Assembly (NCBI RefSeq): GCF_023520895.1
Contig: NZ_CP026029.1
Span: forward strand, 1,488,001-1,552,000
Reading direction: 5' to 3'
Origin: Paenibacillus sp. PK3_47
GTDB lineage: Bacteria; Bacillota; Bacilli; Paenibacillales; Paenibacillaceae
Length of the DNA: 64,000 bases
Shown in pieces: positions 26,321 to 35,608 of this stretch. The position numbers and the translations under genes are program-made. The notes under the pieces are model-generated. The model made no database searches, was not told the DNA's origin, and saw only the letters and a program-made list of their open reading frames with translations. Within the stretch, counting starts at the first letter, position 1, and each line of letters opens with the position of its first letter.

Positions 26321-28177
26321 TTAATGGACCAGCTTCCGGTGTGCACCCTGGGGATGGAACCAGATTGTATGAAAGTCAAGCCAGCCGTAGGCGTTAATGG
26401 AGACTCCCCGGACGGATTCATGGTGGGATGCATTGCTTTTCTTGTGAACGAGGAATAATACCGCAGTTGTATCCCTGAGAATCTGTTCGAGTGCGGCCAG
26501 CCCATGCTGCCTTTTCCCTTCATCCTCTTCCCTGAGTATTTGCCTGATTTGATCATTTACAGCTTCAAATGTGGGCTGATCGAAGGCGGACAACAGATAG
26601 TTTTTCTGCAGGTACATCTGAAGCTCGCTTACTTCATCATTTCCGAGCACACTGCCAAACAATCGGGCATCATGCTGTGAAGACATATACCCGCCCTCCC
26701 CCTCCTCAATACGGTCAATGACTTCAACTTCCACTTTGATCCCGTACCTTTCGGCTTGTTTCTGAATCCAGAGTGCATCCGCATAGTGAAAAGAACCCAC
26801 GGCCAGCCGGAATATTTCACCGCGGTAGCCGCTTGCTGCAAGCAAGGAAATAAGCTGTGAATCATCAAGCTTCGGACTGCTTTCTGCCCCCTTAACTTGC
26901 CCGCCTTCCTGGTAGCGGAATCCGTATGCCGGATGAATGCGGTCTTCCCCCAGCTCGGATATGATGCGCTCACGGTCAATGATGTGATCAAGCACTTGCC
27001 GGAACAAAAGGCGGTTATGTACCCCCTTCTTATCCTGATTGAATACAAGCAGATTGCAGCAGGAGAACAGCGTCTCCACATCAAGCCATACACCGCCGCC
27101 GTCTCCAAGCACTTTCCGGTGTTTTTGTGAAGTATCCCCGTGTGAGGACATAACCACCGTCCAGTCAGGCTCCCCGAAATAACCCGATTCCACGCCTGAA
27201 AAAATAAGAATCTCCACACGGTCCAGATGCGGCCTGCCGCGGAAATGGGTCTGGAAGGCTTCCAGGCTGCAGATCCCTTCATCCAGCCGTACCATGCGGA
27301 AGGAACCGGTACCTACCGGCTGGAGTTCAAACTCCGCCCCTTTATTACGCATTACATCCTCAGGCACAACACTGGCTTGGACGGTACACAGAAATCTCAA
27401 AAATAAATAATTCGGTTCCTGCAGACGAATCCGTACAGTTCTGGAATCTATAGCCTCTATCCCTTCAATATCCTGAAACATCCAGCTTGCTTCATAGGCA
27501 CCGGGGTTACGAAGGAAACGGTTCAGTGTAAAGATGACATCATCCGCAGTCAGCTCTCTTCCGTGATGAAACATCACCCCTTTTCTTAAATGGAAAATCC
27601 ATTCGCGCGCATCCCCGCTGCATTCCCAGGAGTGGGCAATACAAGGCACCACTTTCCGTTGTTCCTGGTTATATTCCACCAGTGTATTGAACAGCTGGCC
27701 GGCCACGTGGCAATCAAAAGCATAATAGACCCGGCCCGGGTCCAGCGTAAATATTTTGCGGTACACAGGGAACTGCAGCGTATCCTGCAAGGTATTGAGC
27801 ACTGTCCGCGTAGAGAAGCCCATCTGTTCAGAGAGCCAGTTCCTGAATCGCTCTTTGGTTTCATACCCTCCGAACCTGTTCATCAGCTCCATCGCCTCTG
27901 TTACATTTCCCTCTTCCATTCTGAGCTTTGATTCACGCAGCAGAATATTGTCGAAATCGCCCACCAGGGTCAGTAAAGAGGTATTTCCGCGCCCCTGGCC
28001 GGCCTGCCACTGAACAAGCCCTAACCCGCAGAGCTTCCGGATAATCAGCTTTGAATACCGCGGCGTGCAATGCCAGATCTCGGTAAGTTTAGCGACAGTG
28101 GTGTGGAAAGGCTCCTGCAGCTCATGGTCGGCAAAGTAACGGCGAAGCTCTAAAAAATGCAGTGTGGCAGTCAGCAT
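26321..28177 (-). CDS. SgrR-like regulator with a solute-binding (family 5) domain
   Basis: 618 residues from the ATG at 28177, which has AGAGGT in front and starts like other SgrR N-termini; the frame is open for 45 more codons with weaker sites. Residues about 1-110 form a winged helix-turn-helix region (TVAKLTEIWHCTPRYSKLIIRKLCGLGLVQW). The remainder resembles periplasmic oligopeptide-type binding proteins but has no signal peptide, as in SgrR, where the domain senses small molecules in the cytosol. It is divergent from an MFS transporter gene, mirroring sgrR-setA of enteric bacteria. Confidence 0.8.
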   Translation of the reverse strand: MLTATLHFLELRRYFADHELQEPFHTTVAKLTEIWHCTPRYSKLIIRKLCGLGLVQWQAGQGRGNTSLLTLVGDFDNILLRESKLRMEEGNVTEAMELMNRFGGYETKERFRNWLSEQMGFSTRTVLNTLQDTLQFPVYRKIFTLDPGRVYYAFDCHVAGQLFNTLVEYNQEQRKVVPCIAHSWECSGDAREWIFHLRKGVMFHHGRELTADDVIFTLNRFLRNPGAYEASWMFQDIEGIEAIDSRTVRIRLQEPNYLFLRFLCTVQASVVPEDVMRNKGAEFELQPVGTGSFRMVRLDEGICSLEAFQTHFRGRPHLDRVEILIFSGVESGYFGEPDWTVVMSSHGDTSQKHRKVLGDGGGVWLDVETLFSCCNLLVFNQDKKGVHNRLLFRQVLDHIIDRERIISELGEDRIHPAYGFRYQEGGQVKGAESSPKLDDSQLISLLAASGYRGEIFRLAVGSFHYADALWIQKQAERYGIKVEVEVIDRIEEGEGGYMSSQHDARLFGSVLGNDEVSELQMYLQKNYLLSAFDQPTFEAVNDQIRQILREEDEGKRQHGLAALEQILRDTTAVLFLVHKKSNASHHESVRGVSINAYGWLDFHTIWFHPQGAHRKLVH

Positions 28178-28199
28178 ATAGGACCTCTTTTCAAACCCG

Positions 28200-28248
28200 T
28201 AAAAGGTGAAGTAGTTGGGTAACATTGTACCCTTTTCGTCACCTTTTA
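28200..28248. promoter_or_regulatory. Nested inverted repeat between sgrR-like and MFS genes
   Basis: TAAAAGGTGA (28200-28209) faces TCACCTTTTA (28239-28248), enclosing a second dyad GGGTA...TACCC. A TATACT hexamer reading toward the MFS gene follows at 28255-28260. It is a likely operator for the divergent promoters. Confidence 0.6.
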
Positions 28249-28324
28249 GATAGCTATACTTAAGCAAAGCGGGATATTCCCACAAAGAATCGGCCCGGAA
28301 ACCTGACAGCAAAGGATGAGCAAG

Positions 28325-29542
28325 ATGAAGTTAAAAATGAATTTGAAGGCAGCGGACTTTCATCCGGTTGCCTGGGGTGTAATCTTGGGTACCTTTTTAT
28401 CACGCACCGGCTTTTTTATGACCATTCCATTCCTTGGCATTTACCTGGGTAAAGTTAAGGGAATGGACCCGGCAACGATCGGTGCCATATTGGCGGTAAG
28501 CCTGTTCGCAGGTACCTGGGGAAGCTTTATAGGAGGTGCAGTATCCGACCGTCTCGGGCGTTATCCGGTGATGATTGTCTCCATGGGCTTGTGGAGTCTG
28601 GTTTTTGCCGGCTTCGCTTTTGCAAATGCCACCCCGGCATTTTTCATACTAAGCGGCTTGAACGGCCTGTTCCGCAGTCTGTTTGAACCTACTGCACGGG
28701 CATTACTTGCGGATGTAACCCCTGCTGAACGCCGTACAGACGTGTTCAACGCCAGATATTTTGCAATTAATGTCGGCGGAGCCATCGGTCCTTTAATTGG
28801 GCTGCAGCTCGGTATTGGGGGCACTTCGTCCATGCTGCCCTTTATGCTAAGTGCCGCTATCTACGCCCTGTACGCGGTTCTTCTGACCGGCTTCAGCTTC
28901 AGATACAAACTTCAGTCCGGGCAGAATGCGGATGCAGTTCCGGTAAGGCAAATGGTGACCATCATTTTTACCGACAGGGTGTTCCTTTACTTTCTGATCG
29001 GAAATATCTTCGTGTTCGGAGCTTATTCCCATTTGGATACGACCTTGTCCCAGTATATCGGCCATGACCGGATCGGCGTGTATTCGTATCTGTTTGTCAT
29101 CAATACACTTTCAGTCATCCTGCTGCAATATCCGCTGGCGAAGCTGATGAAGCGGTTCTCGTCCATGCTTGCCTTAAAGGCCGGATGTATATTTTTCGGG
29201 CTCGGCCTGCTCGGACTCGGGACGTTTGACCATTTGTTCCTGCTCGGCTTTTCGATGGTAGTGTTTACGGTGGGTGAAATTCTCTGCTTTGTCATAGGCG
29301 ATGTGCTGATCGGAGAGATTGCACCGGCACACCTGAGGGGCTCTTATTACGGGGCAAGCGGATTTGCCTTTATCGGACAGAGCCTGAGCACCTGGATAGG
29401 CGGTATGCTGCTCCAGCATCTGGGCTTTGACCAAGGCCCCCTGATATTCAGCATCCTCATGCTGCTTACCTTTATCGCCTATCCTTTCTTCTATAAAGGG
29501 CAGCAGCTGCGGGAGCAGCAGATATCCAAAGCCTCCGTATAA
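28325..29542 (+). CDS. MFS transporter divergent from the SgrR-like regulator
   Basis: 405 residues with about twelve membrane helices. The MFS loop 2-3 signature is GGAVSDRLGRYPVM. The ATG at 28325 is preferred because AAAGGA lies eight bases before it; an ATG at 28316 overlaps that site. It resembles YfmO/MDR-type and SetA-like exporters. Given its neighbour, export of a sugar or small metabolite sensed by the SgrR-like protein is plausible but unproven. Confidence 0.83.
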   Translation: MKLKMNLKAADFHPVAWGVILGTFLSRTGFFMTIPFLGIYLGKVKGMDPATIGAILAVSLFAGTWGSFIGGAVSDRLGRYPVMIVSMGLWSLVFAGFAFANATPAFFILSGLNGLFRSLFEPTARALLADVTPAERRTDVFNARYFAINVGGAIGPLIGLQLGIGGTSSMLPFMLSAAIYALYAVLLTGFSFRYKLQSGQNADAVPVRQMVTIIFTDRVFLYFLIGNIFVFGAYSHLDTTLSQYIGHDRIGVYSYLFVINTLSVILLQYPLAKLMKRFSSMLALKAGCIFFGLGLLGLGTFDHLFLLGFSMVVFTVGEILCFVIGDVLIGEIAPAHLRGSYYGASGFAFIGQSLSTWIGGMLLQHLGFDQGPLIFSILMLLTFIAYPFFYKGQQLREQQISKASV

Positions 29543-29570
29543 CAACAGTTTACAGCCTGGTTAAAAAACA

Positions 29571-29610
29571 AACAGCGATGCTGTGGATTGATATCCCGGC
29601 ATCGCTGTTT
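29571..29610. terminator. Bidirectional terminator, MFS gene / dnaI
   Basis: AACAGCGATGC pairs with GCATCGCTGTT between converging genes; A run on the left serves the minus strand. Confidence 0.8.
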
Positions 29611-29621
29611 ACGTATATTAT

Positions 29622-30578
29622 CTATTTCCCCCTGCCGCGCTGATTCTCCCCATGCAGAGGGATCACTTCCACGAACGGGGCAATCCGGTCCATCAGCCGC
29701 TGTCCCTTATAGGCCTCTTCGCCGTCTTTACTGGTAAAGCTCAAGTGCTTCTCCAGCCCGTCCAGCGGATAATTGGAGGTATAGAAGGTAGGCTTGCGGT
29801 TCATGCGGTAGTTGAGGATTGCCCCCAGCACATGATCACGCGCCCACGGATTCAAATTCTCCGCCCCGATATCATCAAAAATCAGCAGATCACAGTTCTT
29901 TAGAGTATCGACAGTCTCCTTCAGCTTCTGGCCGTCCATCATAATGGATTTCAGATCCTCAATAAAATCAGGCATATAGACGATCACGCCGCTGTAACCG
30001 GCCACCGCCAGCTCGTGGAGCAGATAGCACATCAGAAAGGTTTTGCCTGTTCCGAAGGTGCCGTGCAGATAGATCCCCTGGGAAGTCAGACCCTCGTCCT
30101 TAACTCCTGTGATGTAATCAAATATTTTATTTACGGCTGAGGCCCGGCGCGGGTCCTTGCCCATAATATCCATCTCGTCATAACCGCCGTTCAGCACGCG
30201 TTCATCCACATAAAAACTGCGGATCCGTTTGCGGATGCTGTCCTGGTTGTCCTGGGCCACTTTGAGACCGCAGGCTGTCTTGCGTTCATACAGATCCGGA
30301 AAGCCATTAACCGTTTCGACTGTCAGCTTGCTGTAGTGTCCCTGAAAATCATTGGGACACCGTTCAAGGCCGGGGCAGTTCGCACAGTTGCGGGCCTCCT
30401 CAGTATATTGATACAGCCGGCTCAAGTTAATCTTCAGCCGCGACTCATCCAGCTCGGGATGCTCCGCCTGCAGCTGCTTGACCAGCGGATGATTCAGCAG
30501 ATTGTGCTCAAGATCACGGGAACGCTGGCGCAGAGCGGAATTGTTCATCGAACGCAGCACATCGCCCATAGATTCCAT
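29622..30578 (-). CDS. dnaI: Primosomal helicase loader
   Basis: 318 residues. An N-terminal domain with a zinc-binding cysteine set (CANCPGLERCP and a later Cys) precedes an AAA+ ATPase domain: Walker A GTFGTGKTF near residue 170, Walker B LLIFDDIG near 230. It loads the replicative helicase DnaC onto DNA at oriC and restart sites. It starts 17 bases after dnaB stops, and dnaB-dnaI is a conserved pair in Bacilli. Confidence 0.93.
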   Translation of the reverse strand: MESMGDVLRSMNNSALRQRSRDLEHNLLNHPLVKQLQAEHPELDESRLKINLSRLYQYTEEARNCANCPGLERCPNDFQGHYSKLTVETVNGFPDLYERKTACGLKVAQDNQDSIRKRIRSFYVDERVLNGGYDEMDIMGKDPRRASAVNKIFDYITGVKDEGLTSQGIYLHGTFGTGKTFLMCYLLHELAVAGYSGVIVYMPDFIEDLKSIMMDGQKLKETVDTLKNCDLLIFDDIGAENLNPWARDHVLGAILNYRMNRKPTFYTSNYPLDGLEKHLSFTSKDGEEAYKGQRLMDRIAPFVEVIPLHGENQRGRGK

Positions 30579-30595
30579 TGCTGCACCTCACTTTC

Positions 30596-32131
30596 TTATG
30601 GCGTTTTGGATACGCCTTTTTTCTTGCTGGCCTTAATCTCGGCCGCCTTCTTCATCATCGCCGCGAATTCCTCTTCCGATACGGTTCCGGCACTGCCGTC
30701 ATCCGCCACCATCGGAATTTCCGGCTTGGGTGACCGTCCGCCGCTCTTGGCATAGGAACGCTGGCGCGTACCGGACGCTGGCGCTGCACCCGACCCTTTG
30801 CCTTTGACCTTGGACTGGTCCCGGATATAACGTACCGCCTTCTCGTACGTGTTCACCTGCTTCACAAGCATGTTGGAGGCAATCGCCTCAACGAAATTGC
30901 GGTTCATCCGCTGTTCGCCGCCGGAGGCCACCATGGTCATCAGATAGTGAATCAGCACATTGATGACTTCACCGCTTAATTTATAGTTCAGATCGATTTT
31001 CTCGAAGATATCCATCAGCTGACCCGGAACAGCTCCCGGAAAAAAAGTCTGGAGCAGCCGTGTATAAGGCTCGTTCCGCAGCATCATATTATATTGGTGT
31101 ATATCGCATTTGCTGAGGAACTGCGGCGGAACCTCCACATAATATTCCATCTCGACGGATTGCTCCGGCGGAGCAATGGCTTCATCTTCTCCGCTGGCGG
31201 CAGAGCGCAGGGCTACGACTTTGGCTGCGGCAATCTCCCGCTTCTCCTGGCGCTTCATATCCTGGCGGAAATGCTGGCTGGCCTTATACTGCAGCGCGTC
31301 CAGAATCACCTCGCCATCCGGCGTGAATACCCCGTCCTCATCAAGCAGGCGGCATAAATCCTGCGGACTCAGCTCGTACTTATGCGCTACATAATTAATT
31401 ATGCCCATCTGGGCATGATCAAAGCGCAGCTTCTCGACATGCATCCGGTTGACCGATTCCCGCGGAAAACGCAGGATAATGTCACTGTAGCCGATAGCCG
31501 GCTCACTTTTCTCGTGCATACCCGGCTGACGGACAGTCGCCACTTCGGCCAATGCCTGCTCCAGCTCATAATCTATAACATGTGTATTTAATTGAAAGAT
31601 ATCATAAAAGGGCAGTGAAATATTCTCTTTGCCGATCGACTGGCGGCTCCATTCCTCCGGTTCCCGGTTCCAGAACTGCTCGCGCAGCGACAGCACGGCG
31701 AATTTGCCGATCTTGTCACGCAGCAGCAGCGTCAAATGCTGGGTTGCAAAAAAATCAGCCGGCGAAAGCGGCGGCAGCAGTTCGTACTCATACATATAAT
31801 CATCGGATTCCGCAGCATAGATCCGGCAGGTCTGGAGCAGTCCCACCGCCTCAAGCCGGGAAGCCTGATCCACTAAATATTTACGGCCCTTCTCATTCGG
31901 TTCCACTCCCAGTGTCATAAACAGCCTGCGCTGCTGCTCCACATCGGAGTAGCCGATGGCCTCGGCCGGAATATGCTCGAACAGCAGCCTGTACAAACTG
32001 ATAGCAAAAGCCCCGACCATCGGCTGGTATACGGAGCTGAGCATACGGCTGTCTACACTACTCAAACCGAATTCGCGGGAAACACAGTACCGGTGATGTT
32101 CGGTGAAATGATGCAGGTTGCTCATGCGCAT
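30596..32131 (-). CDS. dnaB: Replication initiation and membrane attachment protein DnaB (Bacillus type)
   Basis: 511 residues. It starts with a segment typical of Bacillus DnaB (HHRYCVSREFGLSSVDSRMLSSVYQPMVGAFA). Winged-helix DnaD/DnaB_2-like domains are expected around residues 20-130 and 330-440, the second with the YxxxIRD pattern (YEKAVRYIRDQS). A basic tail rich in Lys and Ser follows. With DnaD and DnaI it loads the helicase at oriC. GAGGGGG lies before the ATG. The gene upstream, nrdR in many relatives, is absent here. Confidence 0.88.
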   Translation of the reverse strand: MRMSNLHHFTEHHRYCVSREFGLSSVDSRMLSSVYQPMVGAFAISLYRLLFEHIPAEAIGYSDVEQQRRLFMTLGVEPNEKGRKYLVDQASRLEAVGLLQTCRIYAAESDDYMYEYELLPPLSPADFFATQHLTLLLRDKIGKFAVLSLREQFWNREPEEWSRQSIGKENISLPFYDIFQLNTHVIDYELEQALAEVATVRQPGMHEKSEPAIGYSDIILRFPRESVNRMHVEKLRFDHAQMGIINYVAHKYELSPQDLCRLLDEDGVFTPDGEVILDALQYKASQHFRQDMKRQEKREIAAAKVVALRSAASGEDEAIAPPEQSVEMEYYVEVPPQFLSKCDIHQYNMMLRNEPYTRLLQTFFPGAVPGQLMDIFEKIDLNYKLSGEVINVLIHYLMTMVASGGEQRMNRNFVEAIASNMLVKQVNTYEKAVRYIRDQSKVKGKGSGAAPASGTRQRSYAKSGGRSPKPEIPMVADDGSAGTVSEEEFAAMMKKAAEIKASKKKGVSKTP

Positions 32132-32281
32132 CTGCGGATACTTCCCCCTCTTTTATACGAATTCATATAGATTTCTATTCTATCACAAAACACCACGCCG
32201 GAAATGTAAAAAAAGAACCAAATAAGGCGCTTTTCGCCGCAAAACAGGCCCCATCTTAGCACTTGCTGGCGATAGCTGTCC

Positions 32282-32332
32282 AAAAAGAAAAAAAACGGCT
32301 TTGTCCTCATTATGCAAGGAAAGCAGCCGTTT
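32282..32332 (-). terminator. Terminator after the YuiB-like gene
   Basis: AAACGGCT...AGCCGTTT with an inner TCCT/AGGA pair; on the minus strand a long T run follows. The neighbouring 32132-32281 stretch shows no gene. Confidence 0.7.
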
Positions 32333-32354
32333 CTTATATCTAAAACGCATGTAA

Positions 32355-32651
32355 TCAAAACATTTTGTAGCCGCCCAGCCGCAGCTTCTGGATGGTCCAG
32401 CCGCTGAGCACAGCGCCCGCCAGCCCGGCGATACCGGTAAGATAATCCACCAGATGAAAGGTCGTCAGATGCTGCCACAGCGTCATGGCGCTCCGGTCCC
32501 AGATCGAATAGACCACAACAGGCAGAATGACAATTACAAACAGGTAGGCAGGAAACCAGGTGGTCTTCATCAACATATTGAGGATAAAACCGATGCCGAA
32601 CATCATCACGAAGAACAAAACGGCCAAGACAAACACAGGAATAAATCCCAT
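32355..32651 (-). CDS. YuiB-like membrane protein
   Basis: 98 residues from the ATG at 32651, preceded by GAGAGGGG. Three hydrophobic segments are visible; the first (FVMMFGIGFILNMLMKTTW) is like B. subtilis YuiB. Function unknown. YuiB relatives sit close to yumB and yumC homologues, and both occur here at 34113-36607, which supports the name. Confidence 0.65.
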   Translation of the reverse strand: MGFIPVFVLAVLFFVMMFGIGFILNMLMKTTWFPAYLFVIVILPVVVYSIWDRSAMTLWQHLTTFHLVDYLTGIAGLAGAVLSGWTIQKLRLGGYKMF

Positions 32652-32957
32652 GAAACTGCCATCCCCTCTCTCTATAAAGAACCGCACACCAAGCCTTAAT
32701 TAATAGTAAGTTTACTAGAAAAATTGTAACGAAGCAATGAACTTTATTGTTACGAAAAGGCTTTCTCCGTGAAAACAGGGGGTGTGCGTTTGCTCTCTCC
32801 CATCACCTTGCGATACAATGCAAATAGATCACACGATCGTTACATATAAGCATATGTTTGCGATACAGATTTTACGCGGTTTATTTCTGACGGAGCCCAC
32901 GCTTCGTGCAACTAAGCGCAGGATTCCGATGCAAGTAAAACTTTAAGGAGTGAGAAC

Positions 32958-33716
32958 ATGAACGAAGCCGCTTTGACGCTGGAAGGCTGGTATGCCCTGC
33001 ATGACTTCCGCTCGCTGAACTGGACAGCCTGGACGGCTGCCGATGACGAGGAACGTGCTGTAGCCCTGGAGGAATTGCATGCTTTTATGCAGGAATGGGG
33101 ACCGGTGGAGGAAGCCAAGCAAGGAAGCTCGGCAGTATACGCTATCGTCGGCCAGAAGGCTGATTTCGTGATGATGTTCCTGCGCGAAAGCCTGGAAGCA
33201 CTGAATGCACTTGAAACTGCCTTTAACAAAATCGCGTTTGCCCAATATACGACCAAAGCCTACTCTTATGTAAGTATTGTTGAGCTCAGCAATTACGCTG
33301 CGGGCGGCAGCGCGGGAGACGGCAGCGATCCGATGCAGAATCCGCATGTAGCAGCACGGCTCAAGCCGGTTTTGCCGCAAGCCAAGCATATCTGCTTCTA
33401 CCCGATGAACAAGAAGCGCGAGCTTGCCGACAACTGGTACATGCTCGATATGGAGAAACGGCGGGAGCTGATGTATTCCCACGGGCTGATCGGCCGCGGC
33501 TATGCCGGCAAGGTGAAGCAGATCATTACCGGTTCCGTCGGCTTTGACGATTGGGAATGGGGCGTAACCCTGTTCGCTGAAGATGCGCTGCAGTTCAAGA
33601 AGCTGGTCTATGAAATGCGTTTTGATGAAGTCAGCGCCCGTTACGGCGAATTCGGTCCTTTCTATGTCGGCAATCTGCTGACTCCGGAGACCTTTGAAGA
33701 AATGCTTAAATTGTAA
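32958..33716 (+). CDS. hemQ: Coproheme decarboxylase (HemQ/ChdC)
   Basis: 252 residues, a chlorite-dismutase-fold protein. Y148 in FYPMNKKRE corresponds to the catalytic tyrosine, and H175 in [11 protein letters not shown] to the proximal haem histidine of Bacillota HemQ. It decarboxylates coproheme III to haem b with peroxide in the coproporphyrin-dependent pathway. AAGGAGTG precedes the ATG. Its product feeds SdhC and, through haem A synthase (CtaA at 48302), the cytochrome oxidase. Confidence 0.93.
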   Translation: MNEAALTLEGWYALHDFRSLNWTAWTAADDEERAVALEELHAFMQEWGPVEEAKQGSSAVYAIVGQKADFVMMFLRESLEALNALETAFNKIAFAQYTTKAYSYVSIVELSNYAAGGSAGDGSDPMQNPHVAARLKPVLPQAKHICFYPMNKKRELADNWYMLDMEKRRELMYSHGLIGRGYAGKVKQIITGSVGFDDWEWGVTLFAEDALQFKKLVYEMRFDEVSARYGEFGPFYVGNLLTPETFEEMLKL

Positions 33717-33720
33717 TAAC

Positions 33721-33737
33721 CCCCCAAGCGGGGCTTT
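33721..33737 (+). terminator. Short terminator after hemQ
   Basis: CCCC-CAAGC-GGGG followed by CTTTCC lies directly after the stop codon. A stronger bidirectional hairpin follows. Confidence 0.45.
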
Positions 33738-33761
33738 CCTTACGAGCTTACGCTGATTGTC

Positions 33762-33804
33762 AAAAAAGGGTGTGTCCTCTGTTGAACAGAAGACACACCC
33801 TTTT
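33762..33804. terminator. Bidirectional terminator, hemQ / acidic-tail gene
   Basis: GGGTGTGTC pairs with GACACACCC, with inner TCTGTT/ACAGA; A6 and T4 runs flank the stem. Confidence 0.85.
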
Positions 33805-33823
33805 GTATATTCCATTAACCGGC

Positions 33824-34111
33824 TCACACTGTGGAGCCGTTACGTTCATCCTCATCTTCCTCATCATCATCCATATCGATTGTCCGCAGGCTTTCCAGAT
33901 ATTCCGCCGTGGCCCGGTCACGGGCCCGGCTCTTATCCTTCAGGCGTTCAATCGCCGGGAGAATGAGCACATCAATTTCCTTTTGGATTATGTAAGCCAG
34001 ATCGTATTTGTTCTGATCCTCCAGGTAGGAGCCTACCTCGATCAACCCGTTGTACCGGTCCAGCTCTTCACGTGTCAGCAGTCCGCGAACTTGTACACTG
34101 CAGTGGCGCAT
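33824..34111 (-). CDS. Small protein with acidic tail, translated after the NDH-2 gene
   Basis: 95 residues from the ATG at 34111, right behind the stop of the NADH dehydrogenase gene; the ribosome site AAAGGAAG lies in the end of that gene, indicating coupling. A helical body (TREELDRYNGLIEVGSYLEDQNKY) precedes a tail dominated by Asp and Glu. I do not recognise the family. A longer frame upstream overlaps the dehydrogenase gene and is not credible. Confidence 0.6.
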   Translation of the reverse strand: MRHCSVQVRGLLTREELDRYNGLIEVGSYLEDQNKYDLAYIIQKEIDVLILPAIERLKDKSRARDRATAEYLESLRTIDMDDDEEDEDERNGSTV

Positions 34112-34112
34112 C

Positions 34113-35306
34113 TTAAAGGAATCTTCCTTTTTTGAGTACAAGCGATATGCCGCCGATGATGAACAGGTAGCGCATATCCACGAGCTTCTTGAGCTGGGCT
34201 GCCGTCCAGCCTTTGTAGGTCTTGTCACCGACAACGGCAATGCCTTGTCCTTTACCGAGTGAAGCGACAGTACCTTTGTTGCTGAAGGCAAATTTCTTCG
34301 GCTGCTGGCCGCGGATCGCAGCTACAAGATTATGCGCACAGCATTCGCCCTGCTGCATGGCAATCTGGGCTGTCGGCGGATAAGGACGGCCCTCCGGATT
34401 AATCATCAGGGACCCGTCACCGATAATGAAGATATTCTCATGTCCAGGAGCATGCAAATAATCATCCACCTTCACACGTCCGCGCATAGCTTCAAAGCCT
34501 GCCGCTTCAATCAGACGGTTGCCCCGGATTCCGCCGGTCCAGACAATCGTGGAAGCCTTGATCTCTTCCCCTGTCGCCAGAATAACACCGCCCGGCAGGC
34601 ACTCCTTGATCGCCACTCCCATCTTGAAGGTTACACCCTTCTTGGAGAGCACGGTCATGGCATGCTCTACCAGCTCGGGAGCAAAGCCCGGCAGTGCTGT
34701 AGGTGCAGCTTCAATATTGTAGATATTAACCATACCCGGATCCACATCATATTCTTTGCACAGGGCCGGAATGCGGTCAGCCAGCTCGGCTACGAACTCA
34801 ATGCCGCTGAAGCCCGCGCCGCCGACGACGAAATTGATATGCTCCTGCGCGCTGTTCTCATTCTTGTATTTGGCAAATTGATATTCAATATGTTCACGGA
34901 TCAGACGGACGGAATTAATGCTGCGGATGGTAAGCGCGTATTTATCAAGTCCCGGAATGCCGAAGGTTTCCGGCTCGCCGCCCAGTGCAATTACAAGATA
35001 ATCATAAGATAATGTACCGTCTTCAAGGATTACTTTTTTCTGTTGGGTACGGATTTCCTGCACGGAAGATTTCACAAGATCAATCTTGAATTCATCAATC
35101 AGCTTGGAAATAGAGACGCGTGTATGTTCAATGCTGTCTGTTCCCGCAGCGGGCATATGCAGGTGTGTGGTGAAATAGTGGTACTCATGGCGGTTAACCA
35201 GCGTTACATCCGCTTCATTATAGTTCAAAGCTTTCTGCAGCCGCTGGGCGGTCAAAATACCTCCATATCCCGCGCCTAGGATAACAATTTTGGGAATACT
35301 GCTCAT
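34113..35306 (-). CDS. Type II NADH dehydrogenase (YumB/Ndh-like)
   Basis: 397 residues. The FAD-binding GAGYGGILTAQRL lies at the N-terminus and the NADH-binding GGAGFSGIEFVAEL near residue 165. A GDGSLM segment binds FAD later in the chain. It transfers electrons from NADH to menaquinone at the inner membrane face without pumping protons. The C-terminal part has a moderately hydrophobic, basic segment suited to membrane contact. A second family member lies at 40896. GGAAGGAG precedes the ATG. Confidence 0.88.
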   Translation of the reverse strand: MSSIPKIVILGAGYGGILTAQRLQKALNYNEADVTLVNRHEYHYFTTHLHMPAAGTDSIEHTRVSISKLIDEFKIDLVKSSVQEIRTQQKKVILEDGTLSYDYLVIALGGEPETFGIPGLDKYALTIRSINSVRLIREHIEYQFAKYKNENSAQEHINFVVGGAGFSGIEFVAELADRIPALCKEYDVDPGMVNIYNIEAAPTALPGFAPELVEHAMTVLSKKGVTFKMGVAIKECLPGGVILATGEEIKASTIVWTGGIRGNRLIEAAGFEAMRGRVKVDDYLHAPGHENIFIIGDGSLMINPEGRPYPPTAQIAMQQGECCAHNLVAAIRGQQPKKFAFSNKGTVASLGKGQGIAVVGDKTYKGWTAAQLKKLVDMRYLFIIGGISLVLKKGRFL

Positions 35307-35521
35307 GTTCCGGCTCCTTCCAACAGGTAAATCTGTCTATGTGTTATTTTTTGTCAAAAAGTTCATGTTCTTTTGTGAATTTATACACTTAAATTCAGAA
35401 GAATTTCCAATTAAACTTAAAGGATTACTAAAATAATCATATCCATTGTAAACCTTAGTATCGTATTAATCAAATATAATCATACAACAAAATGTCACAT
35501 TTTTCGGCCTGCTCAAAGCCT

Positions 35522-35550
35522 TTGCAGGTCGCTCTTACTATGTTTATAAT
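35522..35550 (+). promoter_or_regulatory. Sigma-A type promoter of the YumC-like gene
   Basis: TTGCAG (35522-35527), 17 bases, TATAAT (35545-35550), 59 bases before the GTG start. Confidence 0.7.
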
Positions 35551-35608
35551 GAGTAGGTATACACAAGTATGGCAAATTGAATATATCAACTCGGAGGTGT
35601 AATAATAC

